From the NCBI GenBank assembly GCA_032690845.1, contig CM064432.1, positions 61,874,071 to 61,938,070 of the forward strand: a stretch of DNA of 64,000 bases, written 5' to 3'. This DNA is from Eleusine coracana subsp. coracana. Its lineage: Eukaryota > Streptophyta > Magnoliopsida > Poales > Poaceae. Position 1 is the first letter of the stretch; the number at the start of each line of letters is the position of its first letter. The notes below the pieces were generated by a model. It searched no databases and had not been told where the DNA came from. It saw nothing but the letters and a program-made list of their open reading frames with translations. A program made the translations under genes and the position numbers. Positions 1 through 12,143 of the stretch are shown in pieces.

Positions 1-1017
1 CGGTCTTCACAATGGAACCCGGCGGCGTCGACTTGGTGCTTCGGCGGGCCAAATTGGCGATGTATTTTGCCTCGGCTCCAGGAGATTTGGTGCGGGGATA
101 GCAGAGGAAAGCACGCCAAGGAGCAGTTTGACGTGCGGCAACGAAATCCTTGACGCGGGAAAGGCGCGCGCATGCACGAGGAGGCCGATGGCGAGCGACC
201 ACGACTCGGCAAAGATACAGAGCGGGGGAGCCAGAATACCGAGTGAGTAAAAATAAAGACCCGGATAAAGAGTCTGTTGGAAGAAGATTTTGAACATATT
301 TTTCTATATTTAGCTAACAATTCTCAGAGACTGTTGGAGATGCTCTCAGTCCTGACCACCTAAAAATAATCAGTCAAATAAAGAGCCATACGGAAGGAGA
401 CCGTCCCAACAGCGGCCCTAACTCCACGCACACGCACCCACTAATTGCGGCGCCATCAATCATTAACCAAAACCAAGGCCCGGGTTTCCAAACCAAAAAA
501 AAATCCACGAAATGCCCCCTGGGCCGGGTATAGAACGGCATCACCACCACCAGGTCAGAGGTCAATCACCCATTTCATTTTCACCCCCAACAGCAGATAA
601 ACGCTTGTGCTCAACAAAAAAAAAAAGCAGATAAACGCTTTGTCAAGCGGCAGCAGTTGGAAAAAGGCGGAGGGGCTGATTAGACATTTCGCCCAATAGA
701 ATCACGCGGCACGTAACCTCGCCTCAGGCCACATGCACACGCGAACGAGCCACCGATTAAACCCTGTGACAAAAAAAAAAAGTGCGAGAAAAATCTAGTT
801 GCTTGCGCGTAAAAACCTTCGCTTTTTTTTTAATCCGTGTTTTTTGTTTTTAGCTATGGCGTGCTGCTGCTCTCCGCTCTTCGCCTCCGCCTAGACGCGG
901 TGACTGCGTGCGCTGCTTCAGTCCACCATCCAATCCATCCACTTCGCCGTCTCCACCCCGCTCCCTCGCTCGCTCCAAGGCGTCGCCTTTTTGCCTCCTC
1001 GCCGCCGGCATTCCCAG
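1..1017. other. Left-edge flank and bZIP upstream region
   Basis: There is no supportable gene in this stretch. At about 330-350 lies a CTGTTGGAGATGCTCTC motif of the kind found at ends of grass DNA transposons, so the first 350 bases may be part of an element cut by the window edge. A short duplication of GCAGATAAACGCTT occurs near 593-640, separated by an A-rich run. Poly-A and poly-T runs at 769-781 and 823-831 precede the pyrimidine-rich 5' leader of the bZIP gene. I see no clear TATA box. Confidence 0.4.
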
Positions 1018-4000
1018 ATGGACGACCACGCCGGCGACCCCGCGCGGCACCACCTCTCGCCGCAGCTCGGCGGTGGCCCGCCGCCGGTCCCGCGCTCCCC
1101 GACCCCGCTCGACCTCGCGTCCGCCTCGGGCTCCTCCTCCTACCGCCGCCTCTCGCCTTCGCTCCGCCCGCCGGCGCACCCGCAGGTGCGTCTCCCGTCC
1201 CCCTACGGCCAGATCCCCACGCCCGGCGGCGCCCACCACGCGCGCTCCCTGTCCCAGCCCCTCTTCTTCTCCCTCGACTCGCTCCCGCCGCCGCCGCCGC
1301 CGTACGCCGATCTGCCCGCCGCGCCGCCCGCGATCCCGCCCTCCCCGCCTTCCTCCACCTCCGACGCGCCGCCGCTCGGCCTGCCGCCACGGAAGGCGGG
1401 CCACCGCCGCTCCCACAGCGACATCCCCTTCGGCTTCTCGCAGCTCAGCCCGCCGCTGCCGCCGCCCGCACCGGTCAAGAGGGAGGCCATGACGCCGCCG
1501 GAAGGGTGCAGATCGGACGGCGACGACGCCGCCCTCTACGACCTCGTCAACGCCTACATGGACCTGGACGGCCTCGACCCGCTCAACTCCTCCGAGGACC
1601 GCCACGACGACCGCGACAGCCGCGCCAGTGGCGCGCGCGCCGGGAGCGCCGCGGAGAGCAGCGAGAACGAGGCCGAGAGCCAGTCTACGTCGGCGGAGAG
1701 GAAGGACGGCGCAAAGTCCCGGCATTGTCGCAGCCTCTCCATGGACAGCTTCATGGGGAAGCTCAACTTGGCCGCTGGTGATGAGTCGCCCAAGATGCAG
1801 CTGCCGTCCCCCAGCGGCGGCCTCGCGCGGAGTGGGAGCGGCTCCCTCGAAGGTGGCGCTGTGGCACTGTTCGATATGGAGTTTGCCAATGGAGAGTTCA
1901 CTGAGTCTGAGAAGAAGAAAATCATGGCAAATGAGAGGCTTGCGGAGATAGCTTTGACAGATCCCAAGAGGGTGAAGAGGTGTGCATTTCTTCATACTAT
2001 GTTTCTAACATAATTTCTTACCCCTTTTTCAAGAAATTGCGCATTGTAACTTGTTCGACTTTTCAGGATTCTTGCAAATCGGCAGTCAGCAGCAAGGTCA
2101 AAGGAGCGCAAGATGAGGTACATTCAAGAGCTCGAGCATAAGGTACAGGTATTGCAGACTGAGGCTACTACACTCTCAGCTCAGCTGACGATGCTTCAGG
2201 TTTGTTCTGTGGACATATTGCTATTGGGGATTTTTATTCATCTTAGCACAATGGTGAGTTGTGATGATTTAAGTTATTATTGTTCTGTAGAGAGACTCGA
2301 CTGGACTGGCCACTCAAAACAATGAGTTGAGGATCAGGCTGCAAGCAATGGAGCAGCAAGCACAGCTGAGAGATGGTAAGCTCATTGCAATGTTCTTCAT
2401 CATTGGTCCTTTTTTTTCAGTAGCAGTAACTTCAAGCTTGGTTTGCTTGAAAAGGTAGTAGAACAGGTATCGTGCATTAGATTCTCACACATTAATTGCT
2501 GTTGTACCTCGTGACATTGTTTTGGTCTTTGATATCTTTCCTTTTTCAATTTAGCTTTAGTTATTGCAGACATCTTAATGAAAAACAGTATGGAACTTAT
2601 TTAACTTCTTCTCGGTTAGAAAAGTTGCACTGAACAAATAGATGTATGTGATAAATTCTGGAACAAATCTAGCTGTCATAGAAATACCAGTCCTACTACA
2701 GGGGGGGGAACATGTATTGGTGGACACTCTTGGGCAAATTTTACCATTCTTTTTGTTAGTCAATTTTAGAGATAAACTCTATGGTCTACGGGCACCAATT
2801 ATATTAATGCTAGTGAGCAGAAATGACCTAACACATCATCTTCCTGGAATACAGTTATTCAATTGCCTGGGTATATACATGAGTCTCTCTCCTTTTTTGC
2901 GGGTCAGGCTTTTGATATCAGACCCTTTTGTTGGGAAGACTAGATAATGTACAACAATACTTTGCTGCAGTGACGTGCCATTTGCTGACTTTTTAGTAAA
3001 CATATGAGTGATAAGATAGACGAACCTTATTGTAGTATTTATTATAATTTTTCTTGTACAACTGCTTATCTGGTTGAACTACACATATTAATAATGTGCT
3101 CTTGATTGAATGATTAGTCCCATTTGCTTATTAATCATCGCCAGATAATTTTCCTTGTTTTGCTCACTTGTGATTCTTTGAAATATAAATTTAGTAGTGG
3201 TATGGGCATGGTGGATTGTTCAGGATTTATGCTTTTCTAGAACTTAAGGGGAACGGAAGGAGATAAGGGTTTGGGGATAACTTGTTTGGGGATAAGAGTT
3301 TGGGGATAACTGACTTGAACAAACTCCTAATCGACAAAATGGACCAAAACTGAAGCCTAACAACTTGAACTTATCTACTTAATTTCTCCTAACTTAAGTA
3401 GCAAACAAAACCAATAGGATGGTCTAATCTGTCGCTGCTTTGCTGATCTTGTTGCGCCTTGTGTAGGAGTGGCCCCACATAACAAGTAGGTAGACAAAGT
3501 CTCAGTGTTAGACGTAGTTAATTATTTCTGTAACTTTGCACTTTGCAGTGGTGAACTGGTGATGCCTGTTGTTTTTCGTCCTCTCTGAACCCTATATGCG
3601 CTATCTCTTGTTTTTTATGTATTACAACTGTTTTGAGCCAATGCTATGCTGCCGCTAGGATTTCAGGATTATTTAATTACACTGGTGGTCTAAGTGACAT
3701 GAGCCCTTGTTATTGGTTGTATACATTGAGTTATATAGCCACTGGTGCTGTTTTGCCAAGGTGGTTGTAGTCGTTCAGTGTGCTGTCTGTTGGGCACAGC
3801 AAGTTTTTTCTTCTTTCCATGTTGAAACAATTTCAGCCACTTCTAGGTCTTTAGAACTTTCATGTGCAGAAGGAGCTTGCATGGGAATCCTGTATATATG
3901 TTAGTACGAGATATCAACTGGTTAACAGTCAAGTTTTGGTCTTTTGTACTGCTTATCTTTCATCTCAAAGTGAATTTCTTGTTGCAAAAGCTTACAGATC

Positions 4001-4363
4001 CAGTAAGTTTGCAATATTTTCGTAGCAGAAAACATACAGCGTTTTATCAGTGTCTGTGGTATACACAATTTAGTTATGTTGTCGTGCTCTCTGCATCCTT
4101 TGTATGTAGTTTTAAATCTGATTTTGATGTGTGTCTACTGTGCAGCTCTGAACGAAGCGTTAACTGCTGAGGTCCATCGCCTGAAACTTGCAACTGGTGA
4201 GCTAACCGATGGGCACCGGATGCCAAAGTCCCTACAGCAGCAGATGAACTCTCAGATGCTTCAGCTTCAGCAGCTGCAAATACAGCAGCAGCAGCAGTCA
4301 AGCCAGGCGCAGCATGGTCAGCAGCAGCAGCAGCAACAACAGCAGCCACAGAAATCAGCATAG
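1018..4363 (+). CDS. Group I bZIP transcription factor (RF2a/VIP1/bZIP29-like)
   Basis: Nuclear DNA-binding regulator. Proposed exons are 1018-1979, 2067-2199, 2291-2375 and 4146-4363. They join in frame with GT-AG borders and give 465 residues. The basic region is at about 319-337. The invariant Asn (N325) is followed eight positions later by Lys (K333) rather than Arg, which marks plant group I bZIPs. The zipper has leucines at 343, 350, 357, 364, 371 and 378. The N-terminal half is Pro/Ser-rich and holds SHSDIPFGF, a motif shared by this group. Two HxRxxS motifs (H129-S134 and H236-S241) match the 14-3-3 docking sites known in VIP1, so phosphorylation-controlled nuclear entry is an inference. 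The C-terminus is Gln-rich, as in activation domains. The ATG at 1018 is preferred over the in-frame ATG at 991 because the protein reads MDD from there, as in relatives. The third intron is 1.77 kb. Confidence 0.93.
3236..3416. repeat. Hairpin element in bZIP intron 3, possible MITE
   Basis: The left end (AACTTAAGGGGAACGG, then GGAGATAAG) is imperfectly complementary to the right end (CTTATCTACTTAATTTCTCC, then TAACTTAAG), so the segment can fold back. Inside it TTTGGGGATAA occurs three times in tandem near 3269-3310. No target duplication is clear. It could be a diverged miniature transposon or a chance fold-back. Confidence 0.35.
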
Positions 4364-5790
4364 ATTGGGGGTTCCGAAAATGCCGGACCCGAGGTTGCAC
4401 TTTGAAACGAAGCATTATCATGGCAAATTGATGGAAGAAAACAATCCTTTGAGTATGTCAGACAGGTTGTAGGATAGCGATGGTAGGGCGTCTGTCCGTC
4501 CCAAGTTGTTTTTGTTTAAAATACTTAGCTGGAGTATGCCGTCGTATCGTACCATACATGAGAGTACCTTGCATAGTGTTGGTAGCTTCGGTTCTTGAAC
4601 ATTCTCTCATGTACTTTGTGAACAACAAGAGGGGTCCTAGGTTATTACAAATGTACTGTTAACAGTGTAATTATCTATAGCGTACTACAACTTAGTGTCT
4701 GTCGGAGTGTTCTCATGCATCTCCTTGAGTGGTTGCTTTCTTAAGCCGTGGAGGCAGCAGCACATGGCGCCTGATTGCTCTGCACGCTGGGGACGTGGTC
4801 GTTGTATCTGCAGCAAGGTGGGATAAGATTTGAGACGTGATGTTGTGGTCCTTTTGTCCACCCTGAGGAATTTGTGGCGTGGAAAGGACGGATTCTGCGC
4901 GCGATGGAGGCTTCGTGGCCATCAGGTCCCTGTCGAACAGACTGAATATGTGACGAGCAGCGCCTTGCTGTCAAGAACAATGTCAGTTGGTCGTGCGTTT
5001 CTGTGCTCGGAAACAGGGACGTCTTTTTTTTTCTTCTTTTGAGATCAATCACGCTCTTTATTAATCACCAGAATTGTAAGAGGTACAAACGCCTTCAGGC
5101 GGATTTGACAGCCACACAAGTACTATAAACGGGGACATCTGCTCTGCCGCCTTCTTCGCGGGTCACGGAGGTCTCATTTTGGACTAGGCCGCAGAGCAAG
5201 CCGTACGGGCCGAGGTAAAGCGAGACAGATGGGCTGGGCTGAGAAAATATGGGTTGCGATGCCGGTGTTGTGTGGGATACACATCGTCAAATGCTATAGG
5301 CCTTGTTGTCAGGATGGGCCTAGGCCTGGGCGCACCCGATTTAATTTCTTGCTCTCTCCCCCTTCAGATAGGACATCGACCCGTGGCAAACTGGCAATGG
5401 TTAATGGACGTGTCAGACTTCAGATATGCAGGTGTTATCCACTTGTACTTCATGGTCAGTCACTCAAGCAACCTGGAAGCCAAGGCACGAACGAGAGATT
5501 AGAACTGACCGGACTAATAATGAAACACGAACCTACAAGCTACAACCCGAGCAACCTGGAAGCTAATGTGTGTGCCTACGTGGCAGAGCAAGCCTAAACT
5601 TCAAACGATTATATTTGTACTGTGGAAATTGTAATGATATTCAACGAAGAAACCACGAGTTTCACGATGGACAACATCACGTGGAAACCTAAGGAAGGAT
5701 CGACCCCTATAGAATGTTGGCAACAAGCTTAAGATCGAGATTCATGCACCAACGATATAACGTACTTGCTACTCATAAAGAAACGGTAGT
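4364..5790. other. bZIP 3' flank; retroelement-like tail
   Basis: The first 350 bases are the probable bZIP 3' UTR. At 5024-5120 the minus strand reads as a 3' end: ATTAATAAAGAGCG followed by an A-rich tail (a T-rich run on the plus strand at 5025-5040). This resembles the tail of a LINE or a processed sequence in minus orientation. From 5170 to 5340 several GGGCC/GGGCT motifs cluster, as in housekeeping promoters, and an open frame of 122 codons follows at 5229-5597. It matches nothing I recognise and contains a local repeat (GAGCAACCTGGAAGC near 5467 and 5549), so I do not call it a gene. Confidence 0.4.
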
Positions 5791-6202
5791 TTTACAGTAG
5801 ACCAAAATAGATGTCTACTGTTTATTTTATTCATCCGACGGCTCAGATCTTAATCATGATAACTTTTTGATCCATCAGTATCATAAGTATCATTATAAGG
5901 TATCATAAGTATCATATGGATATAACTGTAAAATAAACTTATAGACATGTAAAATAAACATTTTTGAAGGTCAAGATCATAGGTTTAATTATTTCATCTC
6001 CATCTTGTGTTTTTTTCTTTCTTTCATAAAAGTCGGATGATCAATCAAAATATCATCATGTCAGAAATCAGAATTTTACTAACAACATCATAGAAAATTA
6101 ACTCCAACATTATCCAGTAATTACATTTAATATCATCTCAAATAAATGGTTAGATCTAAACCATGATACCTTAATTTTATATGTATCACGGTCTACTGTA
6201 AA
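5791..6202. mobile_element. MITE with 13-bp perfect terminal inverted repeats
   Basis: The segment begins TTTACAGTAGACC (5791-5803) and ends GGTCTACTGTAAA (6190-6202), a perfect 13-base inverted repeat, with AT-rich non-coding sequence between. Total length is about 412 bases. Target duplications are not obvious, so the superfamily is left open. Confidence 0.6.
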
Positions 6203-9200
6203 GGTGCTCAGAAGAAAATACTTCTAATATAATTAATTTAAGCAACGAGATCAAACAAGCCGCCGCCAAGAGAGGAATGAACAACGAGACAATACTCTCG
6301 CTGTCGTCCAACACAGCAGGGGTGGCTGGAAACAAACAAAGACAATACTGTGCGCACTGCATGCGCCCTGGCTGCCACGCCTGGATAACTGGAACTCCAT
6401 CGCGCACGTTTCATTCAGAGGTGAGAAGCCTACGCATACAAGAAACTCGATCATGGCATGTTTTTCTAAGCATGGCAACATTTGCATATATATGCACACG
6501 TGGATCGATCGAGCTGACTGGTCGATCGTTTCAGAGAAGTTCGGCGCGTGTCCTTGTCTCTTTGTCGTACTTCCCATATATATCCTCCATTTCTTGTCCG
6601 TATGTAGGCACGCACGCATGTTTCATCCCACAAAGTCCGAGAACACTATACGTACCCTATACGGCTACTATACCTTCGGCTTGACTGATCTCTGACCGCG
6701 TTCATACGTACATTTGTCCTCCCGTCCAGTAAGGCCGCAGTAATGGCCGGTGCTGAATCATGCATGAATGTGTATTCTTCTACCGGCTGATCGTTCACAT
6801 TAGAGCCGGATGTGTAGCGGCCTGCCTTGCTGGTTATCTCTACGTAAACCTGAATTAGAAATCGAGACCCGTCAAGCACGCAATTAAGGGATGCTATGGG
6901 TTCTCGCTAGCTCTGATTTTCCATGCCAATCCATCGACCAGTGTGCAAAAGCATGGCCGCTTTGAATTAGTTGACCCTAATTAACCCACACACAGATTTC
7001 TTCGACCTACTAACTATCAGCAATCACCATCACGGACGACATGCTCTTTTCCATCGGTATGTATCTCCACGCTTCCAATAATAATCATCATGCGTGTTTC
7101 TTTGTCCTGATCTTCTTATTCAATTCGTACAGTTCACCACCAGAATCGCCTCCTTCACCATATCGATTTTTTTTCCATCCTTTATCTATAGAAATGCAGC
7201 TATTGCGATACAATTCGTTACTACGTACTGTATATCTTTACAGTTACACGCTGAGCAAGAGCAGCAGGAGCCAGGCAGTAGAATAATTTATACGTATACT
7301 ATGTGCAACTGTGAACATTGTGTGCTCTGTGTACGCCGCCTGCATGCATGCCATGACGGCAACGTCATACTCTAACTAGTAGTAGCAGCATGCCAGTTGC
7401 CAGCATCGTCAGAATACTAATGGCAGTGGAAGAAGGCGGCTAGAAGGTGCAGGTTGCAGTTGACACAGCAGAGCTGACCGACTTCATTTCATCCATCGTT
7501 GCCCATAATGCCTGCTTATTCATTATCATTGCGAGCGAGAGGAGTTGACGAGAGTGACGACAACAATGGAAGATCTATCGTTAGTCAAACCGATAGATTT
7601 AGCAACTAATTTGATGAGCGAGAGGACATGGAGTGTATATATGAGTACACAGAATCTAGACACTAGCTCATCAAATTAAACATGTGCGAGGGTACGTATT
7701 GACTAATTTCTCCATGACCAATTGATAAATTTAGAAAGGATCAATACTCAAGAGTCATGTTATCTGCAAGTTTGTGATTACATTCTCAAAATATTATTTC
7801 CAAGAACACGCCTTAACGTGTATTTCATTAAGAGGAAAGCAGAGCTACAAGCCACCCTACATACCAACTCTAACGAACATATAGGGAATACAGTAAACTA
7901 AAAGAAACGACCTAAACATCAAATCTACTCCAGGAAGAACGGCAGCCCTGCAGATGTTCTCGAAATATGAAGTATACGCATTTGGAAACCTCTTGCACCA
8001 TCTTTATTCTTTGGCTGCCCTTTCATTCATAGAGATGAGCAGCAAAGTTCAGGTTTCTCATCATCCAACTGCAGCCCACTCTGAAATCAATTGCGATTTG
8101 CATTATTGCATCGTGCAGCAGTGTTGTGCTAGTGCGTACTGACAAGAAGTTCACATCTCAAATTCATCTTTGCTGTGGGCTTCTCCCAATGAGTCAACGT
8201 GAGTTATGTAGTCTATACTCCAATAGGAATATGTCCGCAGGTGCAGCTGTGCAGAATGGGTATATACAGAAGGAGACAGGTTGAGCCTTTATGGATGGAT
8301 GAGCTCTCGGACCACCGGCAGACTAGTACTAGATTATTGCACATTTACATATTTGCATTATGCATAGTACACGATATACTTACTATACGCGTAGCGTAGA
8401 TAGAAAACAATGCACGGCACGAAGAAAGAGCTGGAGATGATGACGATAGCTACTGCAGACGGCTATATGAGCAGGCACGTTCTTGTCTTTTAAGAGGTGC
8501 GGGCGTCTCCATGCCGACATGTTCATCATTTGCGGTGGCCGGTCGTCGTGATCCGCCGCGCCGGCCAACCACCATGACTGACGCACGGTTTTAATTAGTT
8601 AATACTGTACACAAGAGCTCTTTATCATCTTCTTCTTATTGCGAGCTTCTCCGCACTCTCCTCTGTCGCCGGCGAGGCAAAAAGATATGTGGCGTATGTA
8701 TTACATAACGGCGGCGCGAGGAAAAAATTGTCAGACATCTAACTTGCACGATTGTGTTTTGTATAACGGCCGGCTAAAGTCAATCCAGATTCCATGTCAT
8801 TAGCAGATTATTATTGCGTCTCATCCTGATTCCTCAGATACAACGTTTGAATTCTTCTACTCCTCTCTACCTCAACACCACACCACATATTGTGAGATGA
8901 GTTGTCTTCGCTTGGGCAGTTGCTGCTCGGTGAGGGACACCGGACACAACCGACAACGTCTCGTTAAGGTCGCTACATAGTAACCGTCTCGTCGTTACCT
9001 ACGTTATTCCAAGTGCCGTATGTATCACCTGCACTGTATATTCTATGTTGCTGGATACGACACGCCATTATTAATTATATCATGTACCTTAATTAGTTAG
9101 ACAGTTAGGTTAGGTGGAATTTACAGAGAAAAAAGATGGATCTCCTCGATCGTAGCTACCAGCCTTACATGTTTCTATTAATTAGTTGGAATTTCTACGG

Positions 9201-10946
9201 ATCCAAACATTCTTCCACAAGAAATTAACGTGCGTACTGAAGATTGCAGAACCAGGCGTCCGCTGTTTTTCTTTTTTTTTAAAAAAAAATATCTAGACAT
9301 GCATTTCGTTGAATGGAAGGAGAGCATATATAAAAGTTTACACAGGAGCTGTGGGCCACAGGGGGTGTTGGGCGTGATGCACAACAAGGACCCTCTGCAG
9401 CGAGCCAGAAGGGGCTCCAACCCCTCGATCGTGTAAACTTCCACTGCAGATTTACGTTAAAAACTTTATTATTACTAGTAAACACATCATTTAGCTAAGA
9501 ACTATACTAGCTGGCCCCCTCTTTGCGTCAAAACTGGCTCCGCTAGTGCCGCAGCCCAAGAAGCAAAGCCTAATTTGCACTAACTTCAGGATTTTTTTTT
9601 TGTCTCTAACACATTTAATTGACAGCAAAATTAACCTATTATACGAGAAGCACCCCCTTTGTGTGGATTCTGGGTCCGCCCCTGAGTTTACAACTAACCT
9701 GTATGCCCACTTGATAGACTCAAGTGGCCACACACCAAGTCACCAACACAAAAGGGTACTTACTGATTGTACGACGTGTCTTTTGTTGACCGAAAATTGT
9801 ACTAAGTATCGCCGTATGAAAAACGACCTACAACCAACGACAAGAAGCTAACATTAATTACACTCTAATCCTCTTGTTGCTTGTGCTTGCGTCGCTTGCA
9901 GTCAACTCCGAATATAATGCCCTTCTCTAAATCAATGCTAGGTTTGAAAGAAGTTGACGCACACGCTGTGAGCATCACCGCAGATGTATCATTGCAAGTA
10001 CATGTAGCAGGAATTTGATATACATAACGATTCTGGATTTGCTTATTTGCAGTTGCTGGCCGCAGCAGATGTATCATCTATGCTCGGCCGCATAGTTTGA
10101 CATGGGTTCTAGCTAGTGCATGCATGGGAATAGGATCATCATCTTGTTTGGGACGTTGCTTTCGATCAAGTTATCAACCATGCGGAATAGATTTTAAGAG
10201 TATACATCTATCTAGATTTTTATTTCTAAAAAAATGGTTATTTCTCCCTCCCTTTTTTTGTCAAATTAACATCCAGAAAAAAACGTACGAACTGCATAAA
10301 GTCATGTGCTGTTAAAGCAAATTTAAATGCAAACCAAGTTGTTTCACACACTTCTCAATCCATATGCCAGTCTATTATCAACGAGGAGACCGGTCCATCA
10401 ATCCAATTGATCGATGTGAAACCTACAAGACATAGCAAATATAATGCTGGTCACATTGCCTATTGATTAAAAGTCTCCTATGATGTACGAACTCCAATCT
10501 AATGTAATAGCGACTCACAACTCCTATCGAACCTTTTGCTTGATGTACCGAGAGACTCACTCTCATGTCCTGCCTCTTCGATGGAGTAGATGGCAGGCGA
10601 TTTAAATGGGTTGGCACCGGCGGCACGTTGGGGGAGCATGGCTCCGAGGTCAAGTGTCCATTTTCATGGCGGCAGTCTGCAGAAGGAGCACATTGTTTTG
10701 TCCCAATGTATGATTATCTTTTTCACAAATATCGACTGTATTAACTCCATGCGCCTTACTACTGTTCTTCGGCCACGTGTCTGTTGGTGCTAGGTGAACA
10801 TGATTGGTTGGTGCTATATATAGGTTGTGAACTGTGAATCACCCATACTGACGCCATAAACATAATTAAACCATCTGCTTAATTTTGACTGAACCAAAAC
10901 TCCAGAACCGGTAGAATATATATTGTGAATTGGGATAGGCTCTAAA
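6203..10946. other. Gene-poor intergenic stretch with retroelement tails
   Basis: No open frame here resembles a known protein. Two places look like 3' tails of LINE-like elements in minus orientation: 7807-7850 (TTTCATTAAGAGG followed by GC-richer sequence) and 9262-9440 (a T-rich then A-rich run at 9269-9290 next to a GC-richer block). The rest is AT-rich low-information sequence with many CATGCATG-type RY motifs. I see no tRNA or microRNA hairpin. Confidence 0.4.
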
Positions 10947-11276
10947 TGTTGAGTTATGTTCCAAATTCATTGTACATTAGAGGCTGCCTTCTGACGGAGC
11001 GAAGCGGAGGCCCGTCGTCGAAGGGGGTGAGGGGGACTGGCCCCCCATAGTATGGTACATAATCTCGTTTAGGGTTTTATCTAGAGATTATTATCTTCTT
11101 GTAAGCCGCCGTCATCTCATCGACGTTGTAACCCCAACTCTTGATAGTGAAGTTTTGCTGGCTGACGCCCGTGGTTTTTTCCCTTCCACTTTGGGAAGGT
11201 TTTTCACGTTAAATCTTGTGTCCTCTGTGGTTGATTTCTTTCTTCTTCATTGTATTTGCGACATCCGTTTATAACA
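10947..11276 (+). mobile_element. Solo LTR, Ty1-copia-like
   Basis: The segment starts TGTTGAGTTAT and ends ATAACA, giving the TG...CA ends and short TGTT/AACA inverted repeat of an LTR. It is flanked by CTAAA (10942-10946) and CTGAA (11277-11281), a 5-base target duplication with one mismatch. The internal text (GTAAGCCGCCG, then AACCCC...TTGATAGTGAAG, then a GGTTTTTTCCCTTCC stretch and TTTTTCACGTTAAA) is typical of the R/U5 part of grass copia LTRs. No internal retroelement region follows, so it is a solo LTR. Confidence 0.65.
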
Positions 11277-11889
11277 CTGAAGGCCAATATTTAAGCACAA
11301 AATGGATTACAAGAAAGAAACATCAAACTGGATGCTCATGGCTTCTCTAAACCCTGTGGATCATTCTGCTGATAGCGATGTCAGTATGGTCTCTACTAAC
11401 TACTGAAACAGGTGAGGGAATGCGCGTTCATCATCATGCATCATGCACGGCCAGGATGATGGCCCAAACATGGGAGCGCCCAAGCTTTTACGTCGTCACA
11501 CAGTGCTCTGCGTGATGCAGGATTGCAGGGTGTCCGAAACGTACTGTTGCTTATGGCAATTATAACAGATAAGATTGAGATAACATTGTTTCAGCTGCCG
11601 TAATGGGCGAGAAGACATGGGTTTATTTCCGGAGTCAAATCTATCTATCTCCAGCGGTGCAAAAAAAATTTATCTCTTTTTATATATATTTGCACCAGTG
11701 TCATTTTCGTATAGCATCGAGAGGAGAGGATAGAGGTCGGCCGGAGTGGCGTTAATTGTTGGGAAACTCCATCCGCCTTAAAACTCATCATCATCAATTC
11801 ATCATTCTGCTAATAACTAACAGTACAAGTTCGTTTAAACAAACAAGCACACGTCTCCTCTCTTCTTCCGATCCGGCCCTCTCCCTGCT
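11277..11889. other. Upstream region of the ABCG transporter
   Basis: Non-coding sequence between the solo LTR and the transporter TATA box. It contains a TATATATAT run near 11680-11690 and a poly-A tract near 11660. There is no gene. Confidence 0.45.
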
Positions 11890-11898
11890 TATATATAT
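11890..11898 (+). promoter_or_regulatory. Probable TATA box of the ABCG transporter
   Basis: TATATATAT lies about 245 bases before the ATG at 12144. Transcription would start near 11925 and leave a 5' UTR of about 220 bases rich in CGCACG repeats. This is inferred from position and sequence only. Confidence 0.5.
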
Positions 11899-12143
11899 CT
11901 GTCTATCTCTAGCTACATTTGCCTGCAGATATACGCACACAACATATACAGACAGCACACCACCGGGTGCCCGAACGACGCACGCACGCACGCGCTGTGC
12001 GCCGACCATCCATGCGCTTAAGACAAGAAAACAAGCAGAGCTTACCTGACCGGGCCATCGTCGTGACATACCTGCAGAGCTAAGATAATCAGTCCCGCCG
12101 CGCGTATCGATCAGCTAGCGGCGCCGCTGATCGAGCGCTGAGG

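Noticed and set aside
850..1995. 381-codon open frame antisense to the first bZIP exon, plus other long frames there
   Set aside because: Arg/Gly/Ala-rich products without domains; a shadow of high GC and skewed codon use in the real bZIP exon.
5229..5597. 122-codon frame behind GGGCC-rich sequence
   Set aside because: No similarity recognised and its end is made of a local repeat; kept only as a note in the flank entry.
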